Shown here piece by piece: positions 47,555 to 57,709 of a stretch of 64,000 bases of DNA. The DNA is taken from NCBI GenBank assembly GCA_901457705.2, contig LR590083.2, positions 3,782,597 to 3,846,596 on the forward strand. The letters are read 5' to 3'. Both the position numbers and the translations under genes were made by a program. A model generated the notes under the pieces. It searched no databases. It saw only the letters and a list, made by a program, of their open reading frames with translations, and was not told where the DNA came from. Source of the DNA: Beijerinckiaceae bacterium RH AL1. Its GTDB lineage: Bacteria; Pseudomonadota; Alphaproteobacteria; Rhizobiales; Beijerinckiaceae. Each line of letters opens with the position of its first letter. The stretch's first letter is position 1.

Positions 47555-48514
47555 TCAGCGGTCGAGCGTCAGGAGCCGGCCCTCGAACCGCGAGACGCAG
47601 GGCATGACCTTGCGGCCCGATGCCTTGGCCTCGTCGGAGAGGAAATGGTCGAAGTGCAGAAGCTGCCCGTCGCAGGCGAGAACGTCGGTCTCGCACTGCC
47701 CGCAGGCACCGCCGCGGCAGAGATACGGCGCCTCGACCCCTGCGGCCTCGATCGCCTCGAGCATGCTCTGGTGCGAGCCGACGTGAACGTTCTTGTCGGA
47801 CGCCGCGAGCCGGATCTCGTAAGGCGCGCCGACGGGCGGCGCGAGGAAATGCTCGTAGTGCACGGCCTGCTCGGGCCATCCCAGCTCGGCCGCGATCGCG
47901 ATGGCGTCGTCGATGAGCCCAGCCGGGCCGCAGACGTACAGGTGGGTGCCGATCGGCTGCTGCGGCAGCAGATCGCGCAGCGCCAGCATCTCGCCCTTGT
48001 CGAGAAGGTAGAGCGTCACCCGATCCGGGAAGCGCTGCTGCAACATCGCCGCGTAGGCGGCCTGGGCCGCCGAGCGGGCGGCATAATGCAGAGCGAAGTC
48101 GGCGCCCTCGGCCGCGAAGTGCTCGATCATCGAGAGGAAGGGCGTGATGCCGATGCCGCCGGCGACGAGCAGGTGCCGGCGCGCGCGGCGATCCATCGGG
48201 AACAGGTTCACCGGGTGGCCGATGAACAGCTCCTGCCCCTCGACGACCTTCCGATGGAGGAAGAGCGAGCCGCCGCGGCCGGCATCGTCACGCCGCACGC
48301 TGATCGCGTAATGGCTCGTGTCGAACGGCGACGACATCAGCGAGTACGAGTTGCGGCGCACGATGTCGCCGTCCTGCATCTCGACGGCGATGTGGGCGCC
48401 GCCGGCGAAGGTGGGCAGCGGCTCGCCTGACTTCGGCACCAGCTTGAAGCGCTTGACCAACGGCGTGATCTCTTCGATCTTGGCGACGACGACCGGGATG
48501 CGCGGGGCTTTCAA
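47555..48514 (-). CDS. dmmB: Ferredoxin-NAD(P) reductase-type subunit of dimethylamine monooxygenase
   Basis: A 319-residue phthalate-dioxygenase-reductase/VanB-type protein. The flavin motif is RRNSYSLMSSPF, the NAD(P) loop GGIGITPFLSMIEHF, then CGPAGLIDDA. The C-terminal plant-type [2Fe-2S] domain carries CRGGACGQC plus the distal Cys in MPCVSR. It passes electrons from NAD(P)H to the oxygenase subunit. The TTG start at 48514 overlaps the dmmA stop (TTGA), with GAGGAGG at proper distance. An isolated vanB-like role is less likely given its neighbours. Confidence 0.9.
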   Translation of the reverse strand: MKAPRIPVVVAKIEEITPLVKRFKLVPKSGEPLPTFAGGAHIAVEMQDGDIVRRNSYSLMSSPFDTSHYAISVRRDDAGRGGSLFLHRKVVEGQELFIGHPVNLFPMDRRARRHLLVAGGIGITPFLSMIEHFAAEGADFALHYAARSAAQAAYAAMLQQRFPDRVTLYLLDKGEMLALRDLLPQQPIGTHLYVCGPAGLIDDAIAIAAELGWPEQAVHYEHFLAPPVGAPYEIRLAASDKNVHVGSHQSMLEAIEAAGVEAPYLCRGGACGQCETDVLACDGQLLHFDHFLSDEAKASGRKVMPCVSRFEGRLLTLDR

Positions 48515-49110
48515 CGGAAGACCTCCTCGGCCGGCGGTGCGGTGCCCGGGACCTCGGCATCGATGCAGACGCCCTGGAACGCGGCGAGCCGATGCGAGTA
48601 GTGGTCGCGCACGAGCAGCGTGAGGCCGCAGCCCGCGCATGTCGCCGGCTGCGTCGTGACGTTCTCGGTGAACGCCTTGCAGTGGACGCACTGCACCCGC
48701 CGCGCCGCCGAGCCGCGATGCTCGGTGACGATCGCGCCGAGCTCGAAGCCGCAGCGCTGCGCCAGCGACGTCGTCTGGCCCATCAGGCTCTCGGTGCCGG
48801 CGGTGTAGACCTTGGTGCCCATGTGCGCATTGGCAAGAACGCCGAAGAGGCGCGGCTCGATCTCGGCGAAGGTCGCGCCCGTCATCAGCACCGGCGCACC
48901 GAGCCCGCGCAGCGCATGCAGGCAGATCTCCTCGTCCTCCCGCGCGACGTGAAAGATCGTGGCCTTCGAGAAGAAGCTCGGCGGGCAGTGCGCCGCCATG
49001 TCGACGACGGCTTCGGCACCCCTGGCATCGACCACGAAGACATGCGCGAGGCCGGGCTGCGGCGACAGCGTGCCGTAGACGGGGCGACTCTTGATGCCGG
49101 GCTCGAGCAT
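48511..49110 (-). CDS. dmmA: Dimethylamine monooxygenase subunit, DmmA family
   Basis: A 199-residue protein. The N-terminal two thirds have alternating strand-helix sequence (HVFVVDARGAEAVVDMAAHC, GAPVLMTGATFAEIEPRLFG). The C-terminal part has CVHC and CAGC, a four-cysteine metal knuckle, followed by RDHYSHRLAAFQGV. This length and zinc-ribbon-like tail fit the DmmA family found beside the reductase and DUF3445 subunits. Its role is probably structural or in electron transfer. It overlaps dmmB by four bases and lies 87 bp from dmmD. Confidence 0.82.
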   Translation of the reverse strand: MLEPGIKSRPVYGTLSPQPGLAHVFVVDARGAEAVVDMAAHCPPSFFSKATIFHVAREDEEICLHALRGLGAPVLMTGATFAEIEPRLFGVLANAHMGTKVYTAGTESLMGQTTSLAQRCGFELGAIVTEHRGSAARRVQCVHCKAFTENVTTQPATCAGCGLTLLVRDHYSHRLAAFQGVCIDAEVPGTAPPAEEVFR

Positions 49111-49197
49111 GGGTCGAAGATGTTCCTCTCAATCCGGACGGCGGCCTCGGCGCCTATCCTTGCAAGACGCGTTGCAAGGGCCATCGCAAGACATGTG

Positions 49198-50337
49198 CTA
49201 GGCGGCGGTGCGCTTCTTCTTCTCGGGATCGTCGAAGTTGATGGGATGGGCGATCGCCGCGCACTGCACGTTGGCGCCCTTCACCTCGAGCGGCGTGCCC
49301 TCCTTCGCGACGTCCACCGCCATGCGGGCAATCGCCATCGAGCGCTTGGTGAGGCGCGAGTACATCGCGCAGGTGACGACGCCGACCTCCTCGCCGGTGC
49401 CCCGGCGATAGAGCTTGTCGCCGGGCTCGAGCGCCTTGTCCGAGTCGGCGAGCACGCCGAAGATCTTGAAGCGCTCCTTGCCCTTCAGGCGATAGTGTTC
49501 CTCCGCGCCGCGGAAGCCGGTCTTGTTGGGCGAGACGGTGAAGTCGAGCCCGAGCTCCCACAGCGTGTCGCCGGCGGGCTCGTTCTCGAGCGGATACATC
49601 TGCGAGTTGTCGTAGGGGTAGAACAGCAGGTAGCTCTCGGTGCGCAGCCAGTCGAGCGCGGTAAACGAGCAGGGTATGATGCCCATCGCCTTGCCCTCGC
49701 TGACGATCTGGTCCCAGATCGCCGGCGCGTCCTCGGCGCGGCAGAAGATCTCGTAGCCGCGCTCGCCGGTGTAGCCCGTGCGCGAGATCATCACAGCCTT
49801 GCCGAAGAGCTGCGTCTGCATGTGGTGAAAGTACTTGAGCTGGCGGATGCCGGGCACGTGCTTCTCGAGATAGTCGACGGCCAGCGGGCCTTGCAGCGAG
49901 ATGTCCTGCAGGTCGTCGTCGAAGAGCAGCGCGACGTTCTTGCCGGCGAGCTCGCTCGCCAGCATGGCATGGCCGCCGCCCGAGCCGATCACCACCATCC
50001 AGGCGTTCGGGCCCGTGCGATAGAGGATGCAGTCGTCGGTGAACTTGCCGCCGTCGTTGAGGATCGCGGCATAGACGGAGCGGCCGGGGTAGAGCTTGCG
50101 CACGTCGCGCGTCGTCGTGTGCTGCAGCACCTGATGCGAGTGCGGGCCGACGAGGTGGAACTTGCGCAGGCCGGAGACGTCCATCACGCCGGCCTTGGTG
50201 CGGATCGCCTCGTGCTCGTCGGCGAGATCGCTCGCGTAGGTCCAGGCGGTCTCCATGCCGTTCCAGTCCTCGAGCGAGGACCCAAGCGCGCGATGGCGAT
50301 CGGCAAGCGGCGAACGGCGCCAGGACATGATGCTCAT
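49198..50337 (-). CDS. dmmD: GcvT-like folate-binding protein of the dimethylamine operon
   Basis: A 379-residue aminomethyltransferase-family protein. Marks include GVMDVSGLRKFHLVGP, DISLQGPLAVDYLEK and [14 protein letters not shown]. It stands first in the dmm operon, as in Ruegeria dmmDABC, where the product is thought to hand formaldehyde from dimethylamine demethylation to tetrahydrofolate. No gcvH or gcvP is present, so a glycine-cleavage role is unlikely. The start is the ATG at 50337, preceded by GGAGGTGGG; the frame extends to 50388 without family sequence. Confidence 0.87.
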   Translation of the reverse strand: MSIMSWRRSPLADRHRALGSSLEDWNGMETAWTYASDLADEHEAIRTKAGVMDVSGLRKFHLVGPHSHQVLQHTTTRDVRKLYPGRSVYAAILNDGGKFTDDCILYRTGPNAWMVVIGSGGGHAMLASELAGKNVALLFDDDLQDISLQGPLAVDYLEKHVPGIRQLKYFHHMQTQLFGKAVMISRTGYTGERGYEIFCRAEDAPAIWDQIVSEGKAMGIIPCSFTALDWLRTESYLLFYPYDNSQMYPLENEPAGDTLWELGLDFTVSPNKTGFRGAEEHYRLKGKERFKIFGVLADSDKALEPGDKLYRRGTGEEVGVVTCAMYSRLTKRSMAIARMAVDVAKEGTPLEVKGANVQCAAIAHPINFDDPEKKKRTAA

Positions 50338-50450
50338 GGGACCCACCTCCGGCTGATCCTTCCTGCCCGTCGGCGTGTCGCCGATCACCCCGCGCAGGAA
50401 AATCTTTTGTCTACAGAGAAATGGCTAGCATATCCGACCGTGACCCGCTT

Positions 50451-50466
50451 GGTGCCAATGGGCACC
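50451..50466. promoter_or_regulatory. Operator candidate C, dmmD/HAD divergent promoter
   Basis: GGTGCC-AATG-GGCACC is a 6-bp perfect inverted repeat with core GTGCC-N4-GGCAC, as in candidates A and B. It lies 114 bases upstream of dmmD and 88 upstream of the HAD gene. An extra GGCACC half-site follows at 50490-50495. Confidence 0.65.
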
Positions 50467-50553
50467 ATCCGACCGTCTTTGCCGCACACCGGCACCATGG
50501 CCTCGGGCGTCGGTCATGCAAGGCATGATATCGATCCGGGCGGGAGGTCTGCG

Positions 50554-51321
50554 ATGACGACAACATCTTCGACAGAGGGAGCCGCGCACGGCGCGTTCTC
50601 AAAGATCGATCCGGCGCAGATCAAGGCGCTGGCGTTCGACATGCAGGGGACGCTGCTCGACTTCTACTCGACGATCGTCGAGATGGGCTCGCCCTTCACG
50701 ACCGCGCGCGGGATCGAGGTGGACTGGACGCGGCTGCTCGAAGATTGGCGAAAAGGCTACCGCCAACAGCTGGATTCCGTCACCTCGGGCGCGGTCGCGT
50801 GGCGATCCACCGACCAGATCTACCGCGAAACGCTGGACCGGCTGCTCGAGGATCACGCCTGGGGTGTGTCGATCTCCGCCGACGAGCGCCAGGCGCTGAG
50901 CGCCGCGTGGTCGAGGCTGAAGCCGTGGCCCGACACGCGCCCCGGCCTCGAGCGGCTGCGCGATCGTTTCACGCTTGCAACGCTGTCAAACGGCTCGATG
51001 GCGTCGGTGGTCAACATCGTGAAGACGCACGACCTGCCGTTCCACTGCGTCCTGACCGCCGAGCTTGTGAAGTCGTCGAAGCCCGATCCGAAGGTCTACG
51101 ATCTCGCGCTGCGGTCGCTCGGCGTGAAGCCGCAGGAGATTGTGATGGTCGCCTGCCATAAGTACGACCTTGTGGCGGCAAAGGCGCTCGGCTTCCGCGT
51201 CGCCTTCATCCCGCGCCCGCTCGAGCTTGGCTCTGGCGCGAAGGTCGATCTCCGGCCGGAGGACTATTTCGACGCCATGGTCCCGAGCATGACCGAGCTG
51301 GCGGACGTGCTCGGCACCTAA
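50554..51321 (+). CDS. HAD-superfamily hydrolase, haloacid dehalogenase type II-like
   Basis: 255 residues, with GGGAGGT before the ATG. Motif I is LAFDMQGTLLDFYS with the nucleophilic Asp, motif II TLSNGS, the motif III lysine lies in SSKPDPKVYDLAL, and the closing CHKYDLVAAKALGFRVAFI is typical of L-2-haloacid dehalogenases. It is divergent from dmmDABC and shares the palindrome-bearing promoter region, so it is probably induced together with methylamine genes. A link of a dehalogenase or phosphatase to methylamine use is not obvious. The substrate is unknown. Confidence 0.88.
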   Translation: MTTTSSTEGAAHGAFSKIDPAQIKALAFDMQGTLLDFYSTIVEMGSPFTTARGIEVDWTRLLEDWRKGYRQQLDSVTSGAVAWRSTDQIYRETLDRLLEDHAWGVSISADERQALSAAWSRLKPWPDTRPGLERLRDRFTLATLSNGSMASVVNIVKTHDLPFHCVLTAELVKSSKPDPKVYDLALRSLGVKPQEIVMVACHKYDLVAAKALGFRVAFIPRPLELGSGAKVDLRPEDYFDAMVPSMTELADVLGT

Positions 51322-51324
51322 AAA

Positions 51325-51351
51325 GAAGCCGCGGGACAATCCCGCGGCTTC
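51325..51351. terminator. Bidirectional intrinsic terminator
   Basis: GAAGCCGCGGGA-CAA-TCCCGCGGCTTC is a perfect 12-bp stem with a 3-base loop, between the convergent HAD and VOC genes. The plus strand has AAAA immediately before it, which gives a TTTTT run after the stem on the minus strand, so it fits best as the VOC terminator. Confidence 0.9.
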
Positions 51352-51359
51352 CGGTCGCT

Positions 51360-51752
51360 TTACGCGGTGAAGGTGTACGAGCAGATCTTGTTGCCGGCCG
51401 GATCGCGCAGATAGGCGGCATAGGCGCCCGGAAGGTGGCTGCGCGCGCCGGGCGCGCCCTCGTCGGTGCCGCCGTTGGACAGCCCCGCCTTGTGGAAGGC
51501 GTCGACGTCAGCCGGGCTCGCGGCCGCGAAACCGACGGTGACGCCGTTGCTCGAGGCCGCCTGGCCGTTGCCCGGCTTGGCGATGAGGAATGCGGGCTTA
51601 TCCTTCCCGTAGAGGATCCACTCGCCGAACGGGCCGAGGTTCTTCACGCCCAGCGGCGCGAGCGCCGCATCGTAGAATTTCGTCGAGGCGGCGACATCCG
51701 TCGCCGGGAGAAACACGTGAGAGAAAACGCCGTCGCCCGAAATCGCAGCCAT
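51360..51752 (-). CDS. VOC-family protein (glyoxalase/bleomycin-resistance fold)
   Basis: 130 residues, single glyoxalase-like domain: FSHVFLPATDVAASTKFYDA in the first beta-alpha-beta-beta-beta unit and HLPGAYAAYLRDPAGNKICS in the second. The start is the ATG at 51752 with AGGATGG upstream; the ten extra upstream codons are unneeded. Members bind a metal and act as lyases, isomerases or dioxygenases, or sequester compounds. No specific substrate can be given. Terminated by the strong hairpin shared with the HAD gene. Confidence 0.88.
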   Translation of the reverse strand: MAAISGDGVFSHVFLPATDVAASTKFYDAALAPLGVKNLGPFGEWILYGKDKPAFLIAKPGNGQAASSNGVTVGFAAASPADVDAFHKAGLSNGGTDEGAPGARSHLPGAYAAYLRDPAGNKICSYTFTA

Positions 51753-52000
51753 GCTTCGCCATCCTTTTGTGAGGTCTCGCAACGTCCGCGCAGCGCGTCA
51801 GACGTTATATCGTAACCAGTAGATAACGACGGTCGTGTCAACCGACGATCGACCCTGCCTCGGTCAGAAAAAATGCGGCTCGGCATCAGAGAATTTTCGG
51901 GCCCAGTGCGTCACCCCGTCCTTCGGGCGGCGAGAGCCTGAAACAACAGGACTCTTCAGCGGCGCACGGTCTGGCTCAAAACTGCCAGCCTGTCTCGGCG

Positions 52001-52756
52001 TCACAGAACGCCGGGGATCAGCCACCACGACCGGCTGCGGTACGCGGCCCAGCCGGGATACCGCGACATGCTGCGCTCCTTCATGATCATGTTCGTCGCG
52101 AACACGCCGATCCAGACCCAAGCGAGGATCGCGACCGGCAGCCATTGCCAGATCATGAGCGCGAAGCTGCCGTAGATCATAATCTCGCCGATGTAGTTGG
52201 GATGACGCACGTAGCGGAACATCCCGTCGGAGATCAGCCCTCTCTGCAGCCGCAACGTGAAGTATTTTTGGGCATCCGCCGCTACCATGATCGCGCAGCC
52301 CAGGATGCACAGGCTGATGCAGAGACAGAACCAGGCTTCTGACGGCAGCGGATAGGCCGGGGTTGCATTGCGGGAGATCAGCAGCCAGCCCATGAGCCAG
52401 TACAGCGCCAGGACAGATGCGAATGTGACGAAGGCCCCACCGAAGGTGATCTTCTTTTCCCAGGTCGCGTCCGGGAATGCGTTGGCTTTCAGAAGCCAAA
52501 CCAACCCGTACGATCCTTGCATCGCAACGTAGATCCACGCCGCCGTGGTGACGTTGTCATAAAAGGCAAGTAGAAATCCATACAGGATGAAAGTGCCGCC
52601 TTTTTGAAAATTTATAACCCATGCCATCTTGAGTAGACGAGGGCCGCCAAGAAACCGTTCCGTCAAATAGGCCAGGATTGCCTGGATACGACCGACCAGA
52701 TCGTTTTTGTAGACAAGAGCCGTGCGCTCGAACGGGACGCCTTGATCAGTCATCAT
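52001..52756 (-). CDS. DUF1295 / isoprenylcysteine-methyltransferase-like membrane protein
   Basis: 251 residues with about six to seven hydrophobic segments. The C-terminal part GMFRYVRHPNYIGEIMIYGS followed by NMIMKERSMSRYPGWAAYR is the RHPxY...E-x-x-L-x-x-R/Y-GxxYxxY pattern of DUF1295 and ICMT-like integral membrane methyltransferases and the steroid-reductase-like fold. The catalytic role is unknown for this subgroup. ATGs at 52756 and 52753 are both possible. The gene has lower GC and longer A/T runs than its neighbours. It is monocistronic with tRNA-Leu upstream on the same strand. Confidence 0.8.
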   Translation of the reverse strand: MMTDQGVPFERTALVYKNDLVGRIQAILAYLTERFLGGPRLLKMAWVINFQKGGTFILYGFLLAFYDNVTTAAWIYVAMQGSYGLVWLLKANAFPDATWEKKITFGGAFVTFASVLALYWLMGWLLISRNATPAYPLPSEAWFCLCISLCILGCAIMVAADAQKYFTLRLQRGLISDGMFRYVRHPNYIGEIMIYGSFALMIWQWLPVAILAWVWIGVFATNMIMKERSMSRYPGWAAYRSRSWWLIPGVL

Positions 52757-52951
52757 CCTATCTCCGGCTCGGTGCCGGACAATAGGCGACCCCTTAGAAG
52801 ATACAACGTCTTAGCGCTTCTACTTTCGTATAAACGCTCTGGTCTGCATCAGTTTTAGACCGCGACAATCGGCACTTCGACTAGCCGCCTGGAGGCTCAA
52901 TCGGTGCCTGCTGATTCAAGAACCACAAACTTGTCGCGGTAAAGCGACTCG

Positions 52952-53038
52952 TGGTGCGGGCGGTCGGAATCGAACCGACACTCTGTCGCCAGAACCGGAT
53001 TTTGAGTCCGGCGCGTCTACCAGTTCCGCCACGCCCGC
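52952..53038 (-). tRNA. tRNA-Leu(CAA)
   Basis: On the minus strand the acceptor stem GCGGGCG (53032-53038) pairs with CGCCCGC (52956-52962), followed by discriminator A and an encoded CCA (52952-52954). The anticodon stem-loop GCCGGACTCAAAATCCGG gives anticodon CAA, decoding UUG. A long variable arm (TTCTGGCGACAGA region) marks a class II tRNA, and the T-arm has GGTTCGATTCC. 87 nt including CCA. Confidence 0.95.
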
Positions 53039-53115
53039 GACGGGAGCGTCCCTATAGCGGCCCTGCCGAGCGCCGCCAAGACAGGGTCGGGGAGCTGGCC
53101 CCACCCACCATCAAA

Positions 53116-53143
53116 TTGACATCGCTCGCCCGCCCTTTAGTAA
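53116..53143 (+). promoter_or_regulatory. Possible sigma-70-type promoter of secA
   Basis: TTGACA at 53116-53121 is a perfect -35 box; TAGTAA at 53138-53143, 16 bases on, is a fair -10. It lies about 160 bases upstream of secA in an otherwise very GC-rich 260-bp intergenic region. The assignment is by eye only. Confidence 0.4.
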
Positions 53144-53300
53144 GACGCCGCGCCCTGCGGTCCGGCCGCACGCGTCGGCGCATCTTTAAAACGGCGTCGT
53201 TTCGGACCATTTGCCCCCATAAGGGCAGTCGCGCCGCAGAGGGCCTGCGCGCGACGATGAGGACCGGCCGCCCGGGCCGGCTGGAAAGGTCACTTCGAGG

Positions 53301-56129
<2,829 letters not shown>

Positions 56130-56160
56130 GCGCTCTCGCCTCCGTCACCTCGGGGCCGCG

Positions 56161-57528
56161 CTAGGCGCGACCCCGCAGGAGGGCGGCGGGGTGCGGCGCC
56201 TGCAGCTTTGGCCCGGCGCCGAACAGCTTCTCCCGCAGCGTGCCTTCGGCGTAGTGCGTCTTGTAGCGCCTACGCCGCTGCAGCTCCGGCACGAGATGCT
56301 CGACGATGTCGGCGAAGGTGCCGGGCATCAGCGCATAGGCGAGATTGAAGCCGTCGACGTCGGTCTCGGCGACCCAGGCTTCGAGCGCGCCGGCGACCTG
56401 GGCCGGCGTGCCGCAGACGATGGGGCCGATGCCGCCGAGCGCGACATGGCGCCCGACCTCGCCGACCGTCCAGGTGCGCGAGGGATCGGCGCGGGTGATG
56501 TTGTCCATTGCCGTGCGCCCGGCGTCGTTCTCGACGTGGCGGACCTCCTCGTCGAGGCCGAAGGCGGAGAAGTCGACGCCGGTCCAGCCGGCCATCAGCA
56601 CCAGCCCGCCCTCCGGGCTCGTCAGCTCGCGGAGCGCCGCGAGCTTGGCGTGCGCCTCGGTCTCGGTCGAGCCGAGCACGATCGTCATCATCGAGAATAT
56701 CTTTAGAGCGTCGCGGCGTCGGCCTGCCGCCTCCGCCGCATCGCGCAGGCCGGCGACGCGCGGCGCGATGACCTTGGCCGACGGCCCCGAAACGAAGACG
56801 CATTCCGCATGCCGTCCCGCGAAGGCCTTGCCGCGCGACGAGGAGCCGGCCTGGTAGAGCACCGGCGTGCGCTGCGGCGACGGCTCGGAAAGATGGATCG
56901 CGTCGCAGGCGTAGTGCCGGCCGCGATGCACCACGCGGCGCACCTTTGCGGGGTCCGCGAAGACGCCGCACGGGCGATCGCGCGGCGCCGCATCGTCGTC
57001 CCAGCTCGCCTCCCACAGCTTGTAGACGACCTCGAGAAACTCGTCGGCGAAATCGTAGCGGTCGTCGTGGGCGACCTGGCGGTCGGCCCCGACGCCGCGC
57101 GCCGCGGAATCGAGATAGCCGGTGACGATGTTCCAGCCGATGCGGCCGGCGGTGAGGTGATCGAGCGTCGACAACCGCCGCGCGAAGACATACGGCGGCT
57201 CGTACGAGAGGTTGGCCGTCACACCGAAGCCGAGATGCTCGGTGACGAGCGCCATCGCCGAGACGAGCATCATCGGATCGTTGACTGGCACCTGCACGCC
57301 GCTGCGCAGCGCCGCGTCCGGCGATCCGCCGTAGACGTCGTAGACGCCGAGCACATCGGCGATGAACATCGCGTCGAACTTGCCGCGCTCGAGCAGGCGG
57401 GCGAGGTCGGCCCAGTGCTGGAGCGAGGTGTAGTCGGCCGAGCGGTCGTCGGGGTGCCGCCACAGGCCCGGCGACTGGTGCGTCGCGCAGTTCATGACGA
57501 AGGCGTTGAAGAGAATCTCTTTCGTCAT
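56161..57528 (-). CDS. LLM-class flavin monooxygenase, NtaA/SnaA/DszA type
   Basis: A 455-residue FMNH2-dependent monooxygenase. Family stretches are HWADLARLLERGKFDAMFIA, TLDHLTAGRIGWNIVTGYLD, YQAGSSSRGKAFAGRHAECV and TPAQVAGALEAWV. Relatives oxidise nitrilotriacetate, dibenzothiophene sulfone or alkyl sulfones, using reduced flavin from a separate reductase not seen here. Two SfnB-like flavoproteins lie upstream on the same strand across a 180-bp repeat, so sulfur scavenging is the favoured role. The substrate is unproven. Confidence 0.9.
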   Translation of the reverse strand: MTKEILFNAFVMNCATHQSPGLWRHPDDRSADYTSLQHWADLARLLERGKFDAMFIADVLGVYDVYGGSPDAALRSGVQVPVNDPMMLVSAMALVTEHLGFGVTANLSYEPPYVFARRLSTLDHLTAGRIGWNIVTGYLDSAARGVGADRQVAHDDRYDFADEFLEVVYKLWEASWDDDAAPRDRPCGVFADPAKVRRVVHRGRHYACDAIHLSEPSPQRTPVLYQAGSSSRGKAFAGRHAECVFVSGPSAKVIAPRVAGLRDAAEAAGRRRDALKIFSMMTIVLGSTETEAHAKLAALRELTSPEGGLVLMAGWTGVDFSAFGLDEEVRHVENDAGRTAMDNITRADPSRTWTVGEVGRHVALGGIGPIVCGTPAQVAGALEAWVAETDVDGFNLAYALMPGTFADIVEHLVPELQRRRRYKTHYAEGTLREKLFGAGPKLQAPHPAALLRGRA

Positions 57529-57543
57529 CGGGCTGCGGCTCTA

Positions 57544-57694
57544 CCCCTTCTCCCGCCTGCGGGAGAAGGTGGCCCCGCGAAGCGGGGTCGGATGAGGGGC
57601 GGTGCCGCTTCTCTGCCGACGCAAGCCCAAGCGGGAACTCCCCTCGTCCGGCCCGACTTCGTCGGGCCACCTTCTCCCGCAAGCGGGAGAAGGA
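57544..57694. repeat. REP/BIME-type composite repeat (two inverted units)
   Basis: Unit 1: hairpin CCTTCTCCCGC-CT-GCGGGAGAAGG (57546-57569), then CCCCGC-GAA-GCGGGG and GGATGAGGGG. Unit 2 is the inverse: CCCCTCGTCC, GGCCCGAC-TTC-GTCGGGCC and CCTTCTCCCGC-AA-GCGGGAGAAGG. Related single units occur at 61486 and, degenerate, near 62931. It lies in the gap between the LLM gene and the first SfnB-like gene. Confidence 0.85.
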
Positions 57695-57709
57695 GAAGCG
57701 CGTCGACCC

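Noticed and set aside
49198-50337. Glycine cleavage system T protein
   Set aside because: Family fold agrees, but there is no gcvH or gcvP, and the operon partners are dimethylamine monooxygenase subunits.
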